A DNA stretch of 64,000 bases. It comes from Romboutsia faecis (lineage in GTDB: Bacteria; Bacillota; Clostridia; Peptostreptococcales; Peptostreptococcaceae). Made by a program: the position numbers and the translations under genes. How positions within the stretch are numbered: position 1 is the first letter of the stretch; each line of letters starts with the position of its first letter. Where the stretch lies: positions 434,001 to 498,000 of the forward strand of contig NZ_JACRWE010000003.1 of the NCBI RefSeq assembly GCF_014323405.1, given 5' to 3'. The notes below the pieces were generated by a model. It saw only the letters and a list, made by a program, of their open reading frames with translations. It was not told the origin of the DNA and did not search any database. Below, piece after piece: positions 28,214 through 37,119 of the stretch.

Positions 28214-28849
28214 ATGGAAAGAAATTATTGGCAAGAATATTGGGACAATTATTATAAGTTTATGGCTGTATATCTAAGAGAATTACAAAATGCTTATCCT
28301 AATAAGGATATTACAAATGAATACGTAGAGGTTGCTAACTTATTTGCACCTTCTATGCCTTTAGAGAATTCCGAAAATTCTAATGAATCTAATGACAGTA
28401 GTGGTTATAACAATCCAGAATTAGATAATAACCCTACTTCTACATCACCTGATGGTGGACAGTCTTCTAATCCTTTTACATCACCTGGTGGCGGGCAATC
28501 TCCTGCTCCTTTTACATCACCTGGTGGTGGGCAATCTCCTGCTCCTTTTACATCACCTGGTGGCGGGCAATCTCCTGCTCCTTTTATATCACCTGGTGGC
28601 TGGCAATCTCCTGCTCCTTTTATATCACCTGGTGGTGGGCAATTTACTATAAATAATTGTAGAAGGATGGCTATAGTTAGAATAGAAATGAGGAGAGGTT
28701 TTAACCCTTCTAACTTCTTTATGATAGTAGATAGAGCTGATAGAAGGAGTATTCAAGGATTTAGAATAGCTTGCGAATCTGGTAGAATTAGATTCATACC
28801 AATGGCTGTAGAATATAGAAATATAAATCTCATAGAATGCGCATTTTAG
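28214..28849 (+). CDS. Repeat protein with Pro/Gly-rich tandem region, unknown
   Basis: A 211-aa protein in three parts. Residues 1-50 are aromatic-rich and charged (YWQEYWDNYYKFM). Residues ~75-143 are a tandem 12-residue repeat of the form PFTSPGGGQSPA. Residues ~145-211 are a beta-type domain with FRIACESGRIRFI and ending in LIECAF. No signal peptide is visible. The ATG follows AAAAGGGG. The layout recalls spore-coat or exosporium proteins with low-complexity stalks, but no family is identified. It follows the frameshifted relative by 90 bases and has its own strong terminator. Confidence 0.75.
   Translation: MERNYWQEYWDNYYKFMAVYLRELQNAYPNKDITNEYVEVANLFAPSMPLENSENSNESNDSSGYNNPELDNNPTSTSPDGGQSSNPFTSPGGGQSPAPFTSPGGGQSPAPFTSPGGGQSPAPFISPGGWQSPAPFISPGGGQFTINNCRRMAIVRIEMRRGFNPSNFFMIVDRADRRSIQGFRIACESGRIRFIPMAVEYRNINLIECAF
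28436..28643 (+). repeat. 36-bp in-frame tandem repeats
   Basis: Four nearly identical 36-base units start at 28472, 28508, 28544 and 28580. A degenerate unit lies at 28436 and a partial one at 28616. Differences are mostly single bases such as GGCGGG/GGTGGG and ACATCA/ATATCA. Each unit encodes 12 residues, so unit gain or loss would keep the frame. Confidence 0.95.
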
Positions 28850-28861
28850 ATTAAATCCAAA

Positions 28862-28909
28862 AGATGTTATCTTAAGTAATATATCTATGTACTACTTGAG
28901 ATAACGTCT
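28862..28909 (+). terminator. Terminator after the repeat protein gene
   Basis: A long stem pairs AGATGTTATCTTAAGTA with TACTACTTGAGATAACGTCT, with a few mismatches, followed by CTTTATTTATT. Confidence 0.85.
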
Positions 28910-29043
28910 CTTTATTTATTCTTGCTAATTATTGATGTATTTATAGAATGTGACTTTCAACTCCTTATTATCGCATTTAAAATTTGCTAGAAAGTCTAAC
29001 GAATTATATTTATAAATGGTTTAAGATTTATATAATAATGAAA

Positions 29044-29112
29044 AAATACCTTCTATATTTGAAAAAAATAGAACATAGATGTTCTTCATCTTATCGAATA
29101 TAAAAGGTATTT
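29044..29112 (-). terminator. Terminator after the ABC-F gene
   Basis: AAATACCTT pairs with AAGGTATTT (minus strand reads the same) with further pairing of TATATT and AATATA inside. It lies about 35 bases past the stop codon at 29146. Confidence 0.7.
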
Positions 29113-29145
29113 CAAAACTTTTCTTATTAAGCTTTAATTTATCAA

Positions 29146-30771
29146 TTATGCATTAACAGCATACATTTCTTTTAATTTATTCTGGATGTCTTTATTTTCA
29201 AGATATTCATCAAGAGTAGTCTTTCTATCCATTATTCCACCAGGAGTTATCTCTATTATTCTGTTAGCAAGAGTTTGTATCATCTCGTGGTCATGAGAGT
29301 TGAATATTAAAACTCCAGGGAACTTTTCAAGCCCTTTGTTTACAGAAGTTATACTTTCTAAGTCTAAGTGGTTAGTTGGGTCATCTAATACTAAAACGTT
29401 AGAGTTAGATAACATTAACTTAGATAACATACATCTAACTTTTTCTCCTCCAGATAAAACTTGAGCTTCTTTTAAAGCTTCTTCTCCAGAGAATAACATT
29501 CTACCTAAGAATCCTCTTATGAAACTTTCACTCTTTTCTTCAGAGTATTGTCTTAACCAATCAACTAAAGAGTAGCTTACTCCATCGAAGTATTGATTAT
29601 GATTTTTAGGAAGATATGCTTGTGATGTAGTTACTCCCCATTTAAAAGTACCACTATCGGCAGTATCTTCTCCCATTATTATATTAAATAATGTAGTTAC
29701 AGCTATTTCGTCACCCATGAAGGCTACTTTATCATCTCTATCTAATCTGAATGATACGTTATCTAAAACTTTAACACCATCTATAGTTTTAGTTAATCCT
29801 TCAACTTCTAATACTTCATTTCCTATTTCTCTTTCAGGAGTGAATCCAACGTATGGATATCTTCTTCTTGATGGTTGTATCTCTTCTATTTCTATTTTAT
29901 CTAATTGTTTCTTTCTAGCTGTTGCTTGTTTTGCTTTAGAAGCATTTGAGCTAAATCTAGCAATGAACTCTTTTAATTGAGCTATTTTTTCTTCAGCTTT
30001 TTTATTTTGGTCTTTAGCAAGTTGTAATGCTAATTGGCTTGACTCATACCAGAAGTCATAGTTACCCACGTACATTTGTATCTTACCAAAGTCAACGTCA
30101 ACTATATTTGTACATATTTGGTTAAGGAAGTGTCTATCATGTGATACAACTATAACTATAGAATCTTCTAAATCCATTATGAAGTTGTTTAACCAGTTTA
30201 TTGATTGGAAGTCTAAGTGGTTAGTAGGTTCATCCATTACTAGTATTTCAGGTTTACCAAATAATGCTTGTGCAAGTAATACTTTAACCTTTTCTCCACC
30301 AGTTAATTCCTTCATTTGCTTATAGTGTAAGCTCTTGTCTATTCCTAGACCCATTAATAGTCTTTCTGCATTTGTTTCTGCATCCCATCCGTCAAGTTCT
30401 GCAAATTCTCCTTCAAGTTCTGCAGCTTTTATACCATCTTCTTCAGAGAAGTCTTCTTTCATATATAATGCATCTTTTTCTTGCATTATAGAGTACAGTC
30501 TTTCATGTCCCATTATAACAACATTTAAAACTGTATCTTCTTCATATTTGAAGTGGTCCTGTCTAAGAACTGACATTCTTTCCTTTTCAGTTATTGAAAC
30601 ACTTCCTGTGTTTGGCTCTATATCTCCAGCTAATATTTTAAGGAAAGTTGATTTTCCTGCACCATTAGCACCTATTATCCCGTAGCAGTTTCCTTTAGTG
30701 AACTTTAAGTTAACATCTTTGAATAACTCTTTATCACCAAATCTAAGTCCTACATTAGTAACTTGTAACAT
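29146..30771 (-). CDS. ABC-F family ATPase
   Basis: A 541-aa soluble protein with two ABC domains and no membrane segment, as in ABC-F ribosome-associated translation factors. Domain 1 has GANGAGKST, LTGGEKVKVLLAQAL and MDEPTNHLD. Domain 2 has LSGGEKVRCML and LDDPTNHLD, but its Walker A region reads AFMGDEIAVTTLF, lacking the usual GxxGxGKS/T. A basic linker (KAKQATARKKQLDK) joins the two. The start at 30771 follows AAAGGA; the longer frame lacks a site. It could aid translation or protect ribosomes, but the subfamily (YbiT-like seems closest) is not certain. Confidence 0.88.
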   Translation of the reverse strand: MLQVTNVGLRFGDKELFKDVNLKFTKGNCYGIIGANGAGKSTFLKILAGDIEPNTGSVSITEKERMSVLRQDHFKYEEDTVLNVVIMGHERLYSIMQEKDALYMKEDFSEEDGIKAAELEGEFAELDGWDAETNAERLLMGLGIDKSLHYKQMKELTGGEKVKVLLAQALFGKPEILVMDEPTNHLDFQSINWLNNFIMDLEDSIVIVVSHDRHFLNQICTNIVDVDFGKIQMYVGNYDFWYESSQLALQLAKDQNKKAEEKIAQLKEFIARFSSNASKAKQATARKKQLDKIEIEEIQPSRRRYPYVGFTPEREIGNEVLEVEGLTKTIDGVKVLDNVSFRLDRDDKVAFMGDEIAVTTLFNIIMGEDTADSGTFKWGVTTSQAYLPKNHNQYFDGVSYSLVDWLRQYSEEKSESFIRGFLGRMLFSGEEALKEAQVLSGGEKVRCMLSKLMLSNSNVLVLDDPTNHLDLESITSVNKGLEKFPGVLIFNSHDHEMIQTLANRIIEITPGGIMDRKTTLDEYLENKDIQNKLKEMYAVNA

Positions 30772-30943
30772 TCGCTTAATTCCTTTCTTGTCTATATTTT
30801 CTTTATAATACACAACATTATTTATAATATAATAAATATTAGTTTTAGTCAACTAAATCGAACCTATGTTTTAACATTATTTTATATTTTTATCTCCATA
30901 TTATATAAATGATTTTATAAAATAATAAATTTATATTTGCATA

Positions 30944-32242
30944 TTATATCTTCATTAATGTGAACTTTATTGTAAGGCCTCCAATATTATTATTTTCAGC
31001 CCAAATCTTACCACCATGCCCTTCAATAGCACTTTTACATATTGATAAGCCAAGTCCAGCAACTTTTCTACTTTTATCTGATGTATAAAGAGCTTCAAAA
31101 ATTTTATCTAGTTCTTCTTTATTAACCCCTTTTCCACTATCACTTATAGAAACTACAATATTTTCATCAAAGTCTTCAAAAGTAACTATAATTTCTTTTT
31201 TAACCGAATTCATATTTTTTATACTATTACCTATTATATTACCAAATACTCTTCTAATCTTTGATAAGTCTATGTCAATAAAATCTTCATCACAATCAGA
31301 TTCTATATAAAAATCTATATTTAATTGATTTAATTCATCTTCATATTCTTCATTAATTAAATTGACTAGTTTTTTAATTCTTATTTTTTCTTTTTTGCTA
31401 CTACTTTCTAAGTTATAACTTAAATAATCATCAAATTCATCAATTAATCCCTTAATATCTTGTGATTTTGAATACATTATATCAATATATTTCTTTTGTC
31501 TTTCTTCAGGTAATGATTTATTTTTCATTCTTTCAGCATATCCCATTATTGAAGTAAGCGGAGTTTTTATATCATGTGATATTGAGGCTATTATTCTATT
31601 TTGATTTTCTTTTTCTTCATCTAATTGCTCTGTAAGTTCTACAAAGTTATTTTTCAACCATCCAATTTCATCGCACCTATGACACTTTACAGGCTTTATA
31701 CCATATTTATAATTTTCAATATCTTTTATAAGATTTAATATTGGATTTACTAATTTTATATAAATAATTGTCATTAAAGCAATTAAAATACCTCCTAGTA
31801 TTACTATTTCAGCCTTTACAATTGATATATATATAGGTACTATTTCTACATCATTTATTGGGATTACTTGAATAACTCTAAGCAAATAATTCTCACCATT
31901 AATGCTAATTATCTCTGATGATGTCATATTTAAACTACCCTTATTTTTTTGTCCCTTTTCTAATAGTACATGCCCTTTTGAATCCTTTATTTCAAGAAAA
32001 TACTGTCCTTCGTCTTTTATTTCATCAATATTATATATAATTTCCTTTATTTCATTTATACTTGATTTATCCTCAGACTTTATATCTATATATTCTACTA
32101 TATTATCTAAGTTATTTTGTCTATTATCGAGTTCATTAGATAACTTTTTGGATAAAAACAACTCATAGTATCCTAAAAGTAAAATATTATTTAGTATAAA
32201 TGCACTTATAATAGCTAATGCTAATTTATTTTTAATCTTCAT
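30944..32242 (-). CDS. Sensor histidine kinase
   Basis: A 432-aa membrane sensor with two transmembrane helices around an extracellular domain of ~115 residues, a HAMP-like linker, then the H-box SISHDIKTPLTSIMGY (phospho-His ~223). The ATP-binding N, G1 and G2 boxes are visible as NSIKNM, SDSGKGVNKEE and GLGLSICKSAIEGHGG. The HAMP region contains CHRC, an unusual Cys pair. The ATG at 32242 lies one base past the stop of the response regulator gene, so the two are coupled. Confidence 0.93.
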   Translation of the reverse strand: MKIKNKLALAIISAFILNNILLLGYYELFLSKKLSNELDNRQNNLDNIVEYIDIKSEDKSSINEIKEIIYNIDEIKDEGQYFLEIKDSKGHVLLEKGQKNKGSLNMTSSEIISINGENYLLRVIQVIPINDVEIVPIYISIVKAEIVILGGILIALMTIIYIKLVNPILNLIKDIENYKYGIKPVKCHRCDEIGWLKNNFVELTEQLDEEKENQNRIIASISHDIKTPLTSIMGYAERMKNKSLPEERQKKYIDIMYSKSQDIKGLIDEFDDYLSYNLESSSKKEKIRIKKLVNLINEEYEDELNQLNIDFYIESDCDEDFIDIDLSKIRRVFGNIIGNSIKNMNSVKKEIIVTFEDFDENIVVSISDSGKGVNKEELDKIFEALYTSDKSRKVAGLGLSICKSAIEGHGGKIWAENNNIGGLTIKFTLMKI

Positions 32243-32243
32243 A

Positions 32244-32927
32244 TTATCCACTTGTAGGTCTAACTAATTTATAACCCACTCCCCATACAGTTTTTATATA
32301 CTTATTTTCTTTATCAATCTTATTTCGTAAACTTTTTATATGAACTGCCACTGTTCCAATATCTCCAAATTCGCTACCCCACACAGAATCAAATATTTGT
32401 TCACGAGATAGTACTTTGCCTGCATTTTCACATAAATATAGAAGCAGTTGAAATTCTCTAGTTGAGAATTCTACTAAATTTTTGTTTATATATACTTCAT
32501 AACTATCTTTATGCACTTCAATTTCGCCAATACTAATTATGTTAATTGGTGCTATCTGTTTTCTTTTTTCTCTTCTTAAGTGAGCTTTTACTCTAGCTAC
32601 TAATTCTTCTACTACAAATGGCTTAGTTATATAATCATCGGCTCCCATTTCTAACCCTAAAAGTGTATCTAATGTTCTACTTTTAGCTGTTACAAATAAT
32701 ATAGGACAATTTATTTTTTCTCTTATGGTCTTACAAACCGCTAATCCATCTACTTTTGGCATCATTATATCTAGTATAATCATCGATAATTCTTCTTTAT
32801 TATCTACTAATTTTATAGCCCTTTCTCCATCGTAGGCTAACAATACATCAAAACCTTCATCACAAAGAGAATCCCCTATAAGTGATGCAATCTCTTTATC
32901 ATCATCTACTACTAAAATTTTTGACAT
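32244..32927 (-). CDS. OmpR/PhoB-family response regulator
   Basis: A 227-aa DNA-binding regulator. The receiver domain has DDD at 8-10, phospho-acceptor Asp53 in IILDIMMP, and TAKS and KPF motifs. The C-terminal winged helix ends in GVGYKLVRP. It is the partner of the downstream histidine kinase. The start follows AAAGGAG. The upstream neighbours on the same strand, the MMPL transporter and the heptad-repeat protein, are separated from it by a hairpin and could be targets. Confidence 0.95.
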   Translation of the reverse strand: MSKILVVDDDKEIASLIGDSLCDEGFDVLLAYDGERAIKLVDNKEELSMIILDIMMPKVDGLAVCKTIREKINCPILFVTAKSRTLDTLLGLEMGADDYITKPFVVEELVARVKAHLRREKRKQIAPINIISIGEIEVHKDSYEVYINKNLVEFSTREFQLLLYLCENAGKVLSREQIFDSVWGSEFGDIGTVAVHIKSLRNKIDKENKYIKTVWGVGYKLVRPTSG

Positions 32928-32950
32928 CTTAATTCTCCTTTATTTAAAAT

Positions 32951-32991
32951 AAGGGCGTGTTATAAAGCTATAAGCTCTACATCATGCCCTT
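32951..32991 (-). terminator. Terminator after the heptad-repeat protein gene
   Basis: AAGGGCATG pairs with CGTGCCCTT-like arm (one mismatch) with an inner AGCT pairing. It separates the transporter genes from the two-component genes. Confidence 0.6.
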
Positions 32992-33038
32992 TTACCTAAT
33001 CATTATATTATTTATTGTTACATATTTCCATATATATT

Positions 33039-34874
33039 TTATTTATTAAAAAGAGCTAAGAATAACTCCCATATACTTGGTTTTTCTTCTTTTACATCTT
33101 CTACTTCTTTAACTTCATCTTCTAATTTATATACTCCATCTGTTCTCATAGCAAATTGTACAGATTCAATATTCGTGTTTTCTTCACTTACAAATGAAGC
33201 TGGCTTAAAATCTTTTCCTGAGTATTTTTCCATTATTTCATTAATTTGTTTGTCTATCTCTTCTGGCATAGAGTTAGTTTGTGAATTAAGCTCATTTGTT
33301 CCTGAACTTAATTTTGAAGCACCTTTATTGATTTCACTAATACCACTTACAAGTTGAATACTTCCATCATTTAGACCTGTAACACCCGTATCTATTGATT
33401 TTATTCCAGTCACTAGTTGGCTACTTCCACCTTTTAATTCTTTTGCACCTGAGTCAATACCATCTATACCTTGAACAAGTTGCCCTACACCTGTATTAAA
33501 TTTACCCATACCATTATATATTCCATTAATTCCACTTTTTAAAGGAGATATATTAGTATACAAATTGTTTATTCCGCTATTTAATTCATCATATCTTGAT
33601 GTTGTACTTTTTATTCCAGAATCTATAAGATTATATCCATCTAGTATCCCTTCAGCTCCTTTTTCTAGTTTGACTAATTCTATTTGTAATGCTTCTAACT
33701 GTTCTCCTGTTAAATTTGACTTAATTTTATCAATAGAGCTCTTAACTGAATTTATATTTGATTCTAAGGCTTGCTTATATCCTATAGACCCTTTAGATAA
33801 TTCTGATAAACCTTGGTTAAATGCATTTGAACCTTCTTTAACTTGTGATAATCCACCTTCAAAAGACTTCATACCGCTATTAACCTCTTCTAGCCCTAAA
33901 AGTAAGTCATTACTATTCTTATAAATAGCTTTTACTCCAGTTTTGTATTCACCTATGCCTGATGATAAACTTTCTATACCACTATCTAATGAAGTTACTC
34001 CTGTTTTATATTGGCTTACTCCATTTTTTAATTCTGAAGTCCCATTATGAAGTGAATTTACCCCAATAGTATATTTATCTAATCCATCTTTTAAAGTTCC
34101 AGTACCATCATTTACAGATTCTATAGCTTCAACTAATGTATTTAAATCTCCAGTCATTTCTGATGCATCTACATCTACACTAATTGCCATATTCATACCA
34201 TTTATAGATATTGCATCCATTTCAAAGTCTGTAACATCTGCCGTTAATGTATAATTTGCATCAGTACCTGGTAGTTTTATATAATTTATAGATTTTGTAG
34301 ATCCGACATTTGCTATAGTAGCATCTTCTGACACTACATTTTTGCAACTATCTCCATTTAAAGTTAAAGCTATTTGTAAAGCATAGTTATCATAAAACAC
34401 AGCGTTAATATTTTTATTTTGTGTTATATCTAATTTTATTTCTAATTTACCACTTTTACCAGCTAATTCCTCTGAAGTTATTAGTTTCCCATCAAGATAA
34501 TACTTTAAACTTATATTCCAAGGTAGCTCATCAGATTCTAGTTCCCCTTGATAATAAAACTTTCCATCTATATTTGGAGCTTTAGCATTCAATACTCCAC
34601 TTATATAGTTTAATTTATCATCAGTTGAAAGATTTAATACATTCGAGTAGTTTCCATAGTCTACTATGTCTTTATTTGAATCAAATCCATTAACTACATA
34701 AATATTGTTAATCTTACCATCTTCATTTAATTTGGCATATACAACTTCTTCTTTAGGAGTATTTCCATCTGCAAATACTGGTAAAATATTACTCATTAAA
34801 ACTGTTGCTGTAATGACAAATGCTGTCGCCTTCTTTGTATTATTATAGTTACTATTTTTCATGTGCGAATTCAT
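33039..34874 (-). CDS. Exported heptad-repeat protein (YhgE/Pip-like region)
   Basis: A 611-aa secreted or surface protein. After a signal peptide (FVITATVLMSNILPVFA) comes a beta-rich domain to residue ~225, then a long run to ~540 of xxxLxxG-type heptads such as LHNGTSELKNGVSQYKTG, the pattern known from YhgE/Pip and related proteins. It ends in a hydrophobic WELFLALF segment without a typical multi-helix membrane domain. The ATG at 34874 follows AAGGGGG and overlaps the end of the MMPL gene by 23 bases, implying a joint complex. Confidence 0.8.
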   Translation of the reverse strand: MNSHMKNSNYNNTKKATAFVITATVLMSNILPVFADGNTPKEEVVYAKLNEDGKINNIYVVNGFDSNKDIVDYGNYSNVLNLSTDDKLNYISGVLNAKAPNIDGKFYYQGELESDELPWNISLKYYLDGKLITSEELAGKSGKLEIKLDITQNKNINAVFYDNYALQIALTLNGDSCKNVVSEDATIANVGSTKSINYIKLPGTDANYTLTADVTDFEMDAISINGMNMAISVDVDASEMTGDLNTLVEAIESVNDGTGTLKDGLDKYTIGVNSLHNGTSELKNGVSQYKTGVTSLDSGIESLSSGIGEYKTGVKAIYKNSNDLLLGLEEVNSGMKSFEGGLSQVKEGSNAFNQGLSELSKGSIGYKQALESNINSVKSSIDKIKSNLTGEQLEALQIELVKLEKGAEGILDGYNLIDSGIKSTTSRYDELNSGINNLYTNISPLKSGINGIYNGMGKFNTGVGQLVQGIDGIDSGAKELKGGSSQLVTGIKSIDTGVTGLNDGSIQLVSGISEINKGASKLSSGTNELNSQTNSMPEEIDKQINEIMEKYSGKDFKPASFVSEENTNIESVQFAMRTDGVYKLEDEVKEVEDVKEEKPSIWELFLALFNK

Positions 34875-36945
34875 AGTGAACTTCCCCCTTATAAAATTCT
34901 GATTTATATGTAGTCTTTTCAATCACTTTATCAAACATAATTAATATTGTTGGTAAAAAGAATAATACTGAAATTGCTGAAATTACAGTTCCTCTACCAA
35001 GTAATGTTCCAAGTTGAACAATAACTGTATTAGTTGATATATTACCTAAAGCAAAACCTGATATTGAAAGAATACTTGCTGATGTTAATATACTTCCTGT
35101 CGCATGACTTATAGTATTTTTTATTGAAATATGCTTATCATATTGTTTTCTATTACTTAAATACTCATTAGCAAATAATATTGCATAATCAACTGTTGCA
35201 CCTAGCTGAACTGCACTTATAACCATATATCCTATATATGCGATCTCTGAATTTGAAAAATATGAAACTGATAAATTTATCCATATTGCCGATTCAATTG
35301 CAATTAAAAGTAATAATGGTACCGATAATGATTTATAAGTAATAAGTATCACTATACCTATTGCAATAATTGCAGCTATAGTTGTTACCTTATTATCATT
35401 GGTTACAGTTTCTTTTATATCATAAGCACTTGCACTACCACCCGCTAAATAGCAGTCTTCTCCAAAATATTTTTCACCTAAACTTCTTATATCCTCTACT
35501 GCTTTAAATGCCTCTTTACTTTCTTCTTCTGCATTAAGTGTTATTATCATTCTACTATAATCCTCACTGACTAAAGCAGATAATTGATCTTCTGGAACAA
35601 AACCTTTTGGTATTTCATTGCCTACAGTCATAGAATAAGACATTATATTTGATACACTATCAATATTAGAAACTTCCTCACCAAATTCTTTTTCTAGAGC
35701 TGTCTTATCTCTTGGTAGTAAAAAAACTAGTGAATTAGATTTTCCAAATATATTATTAGTTTTGATTGTATCTCTACCTATTTCAGTTTCTTCTCCACTT
35801 GCCATTGATGATGCTCCATAAGTAAAATTACTTTTACCTTGAGCTATGTAGCAAGGAGCTACAATAAGTATTATTAAAGCCACTACTATTGGACCAATCT
35901 TCATAGATAAATTTCCTAAGTTTTTAAAAGAAGGCATAAATGATCTATGCTGAGTTTTGTCAATTATTTTATAAGTATAAATTGTTAAAACTGGTAACAG
36001 TAGCAATACTGATAAAAGACTAAACACTATACCTTTTGCAAGTACAATTCCAAGGTCTGGACCTATCTTAAATCTCATTAGTGTAAGTGCTAAGAAACCA
36101 AGTACTGTTGTTGCTCCACTTGCCAATATAGATGAAAATGATCTGGTCATCGCATTTAACATAGCTTCTTTTACATTCATGCCTTCATTTCTAAAATCTG
36201 CAAACCTATGAAGCAAAAATACAGCATAATCTATAGATACAGCTAACTGCAAAATAGAAGCTGTTGCTTCTGTTATAAAGGAAACCTCTCCTAAAAATAC
36301 ATTAGTTCCTCTATTTATTAAAATAGAGATTCCAACTGTAAATAAGAATAAAAATGGCTCAAACCATGAGCTAGTACTTATCATAAGAATAAATATTATT
36401 ATAGGAATTAAGAATGCCATAATCTTAGAAATTTCTTCATTTGTTGAAGATTGAGCAAATGAAAGAGTCGCTGCGTCTCCAGATACAACGCCATCTTCTC
36501 CTACAAGCGTCTTTAACTGAGCAATTGTTGCAATTAGCCCTTCCTCATCCTCAACAACAACTTCTATTAATGCATTTCTATCTTTATATGAAGTTTCTAA
36601 AATGCTTTTATCTATCATGTCTAACGGTTGCTCTACATTAACATAATCATCCATCCAAGTTACTTCTTCTACTCCATCTACTTGTGATATAAGCTTTTTA
36701 TATTCTAAAGCCTTTGCTACACTGACGTCTTCTAGCATTATCCTTAAATTTGGTGGACTTTTATCAAATTGCTCCTCCATAATTTTAAGTGATATTGTAG
36801 ATTTAGAATCTTCTGGTAAATACTCTACCATATCAAAATTAACCTTAACCATTTGCATTGCAAATATGCTAAATAGTGTTAGTAAGAAAAAAACTATAAG
36901 CACTATGAACTTATGTTTTAATATTTGCTCTGATAATTTTTTCAT
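34852..36945 (-). CDS. MMPL/RND-family transporter
   Basis: A 697-aa protein with two repeats of one helix, a large extracytoplasmic loop and five clustered helices, the MMPL layout. The SIDYAVFLLHRF and TVDYAILFANEY segments are the proton-relay regions of helices 4 and 10. The start at 36945 (MKKLSEQ) follows CAGGGGG. MMPL proteins move lipids, toxins or polymers. The overlapping heptad-repeat gene suggests they work together. A two-component system lies downstream. Confidence 0.92.
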   Translation of the reverse strand: MKKLSEQILKHKFIVLIVFFLLTLFSIFAMQMVKVNFDMVEYLPEDSKSTISLKIMEEQFDKSPPNLRIMLEDVSVAKALEYKKLISQVDGVEEVTWMDDYVNVEQPLDMIDKSILETSYKDRNALIEVVVEDEEGLIATIAQLKTLVGEDGVVSGDAATLSFAQSSTNEEISKIMAFLIPIIIFILMISTSSWFEPFLFLFTVGISILINRGTNVFLGEVSFITEATASILQLAVSIDYAVFLLHRFADFRNEGMNVKEAMLNAMTRSFSSILASGATTVLGFLALTLMRFKIGPDLGIVLAKGIVFSLLSVLLLLPVLTIYTYKIIDKTQHRSFMPSFKNLGNLSMKIGPIVVALIILIVAPCYIAQGKSNFTYGASSMASGEETEIGRDTIKTNNIFGKSNSLVFLLPRDKTALEKEFGEEVSNIDSVSNIMSYSMTVGNEIPKGFVPEDQLSALVSEDYSRMIITLNAEEESKEAFKAVEDIRSLGEKYFGEDCYLAGGSASAYDIKETVTNDNKVTTIAAIIAIGIVILITYKSLSVPLLLLIAIESAIWINLSVSYFSNSEIAYIGYMVISAVQLGATVDYAILFANEYLSNRKQYDKHISIKNTISHATGSILTSASILSISGFALGNISTNTVIVQLGTLLGRGTVISAISVLFFLPTILIMFDKVIEKTTYKSEFYKGEVHYEFAHEK

Positions 36946-37044
36946 TTTACACCCCCTGTTATATTTCAATGTTGATAAAATAAATTATATTAGTAAAAAA
37001 TTAATAAGTTATGTATAAATTATTAAAAATTATTAAAAATAAAA

Positions 37045-37092
37045 AAATTCTGTATGATTTATATGTATATCAACATATTCATACAGAATTTT
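37045..37092 (-). terminator. Terminator of the cofactor operon
   Basis: AAAATTCTGTATGA pairs perfectly with TCATACAGAATTTT and is followed on the minus strand by a T run. Confidence 0.9.
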
Positions 37093-37119
37093 CATTAGAG
37101 TATTATATTTTTGCTATAG

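Noticed and set aside
28436..28643. Regular 36-bp repeats that could suggest a CRISPR array
   Set aside because: The units abut with no spacers, stay in one open frame and encode a 12-residue protein repeat.
28452..28652. Open frame in the +2 phase over the repeats
   Set aside because: It is a shadow produced by the repeat array; it has no ribosome binding site and its product is only the Leu-rich mirror of the repeat.
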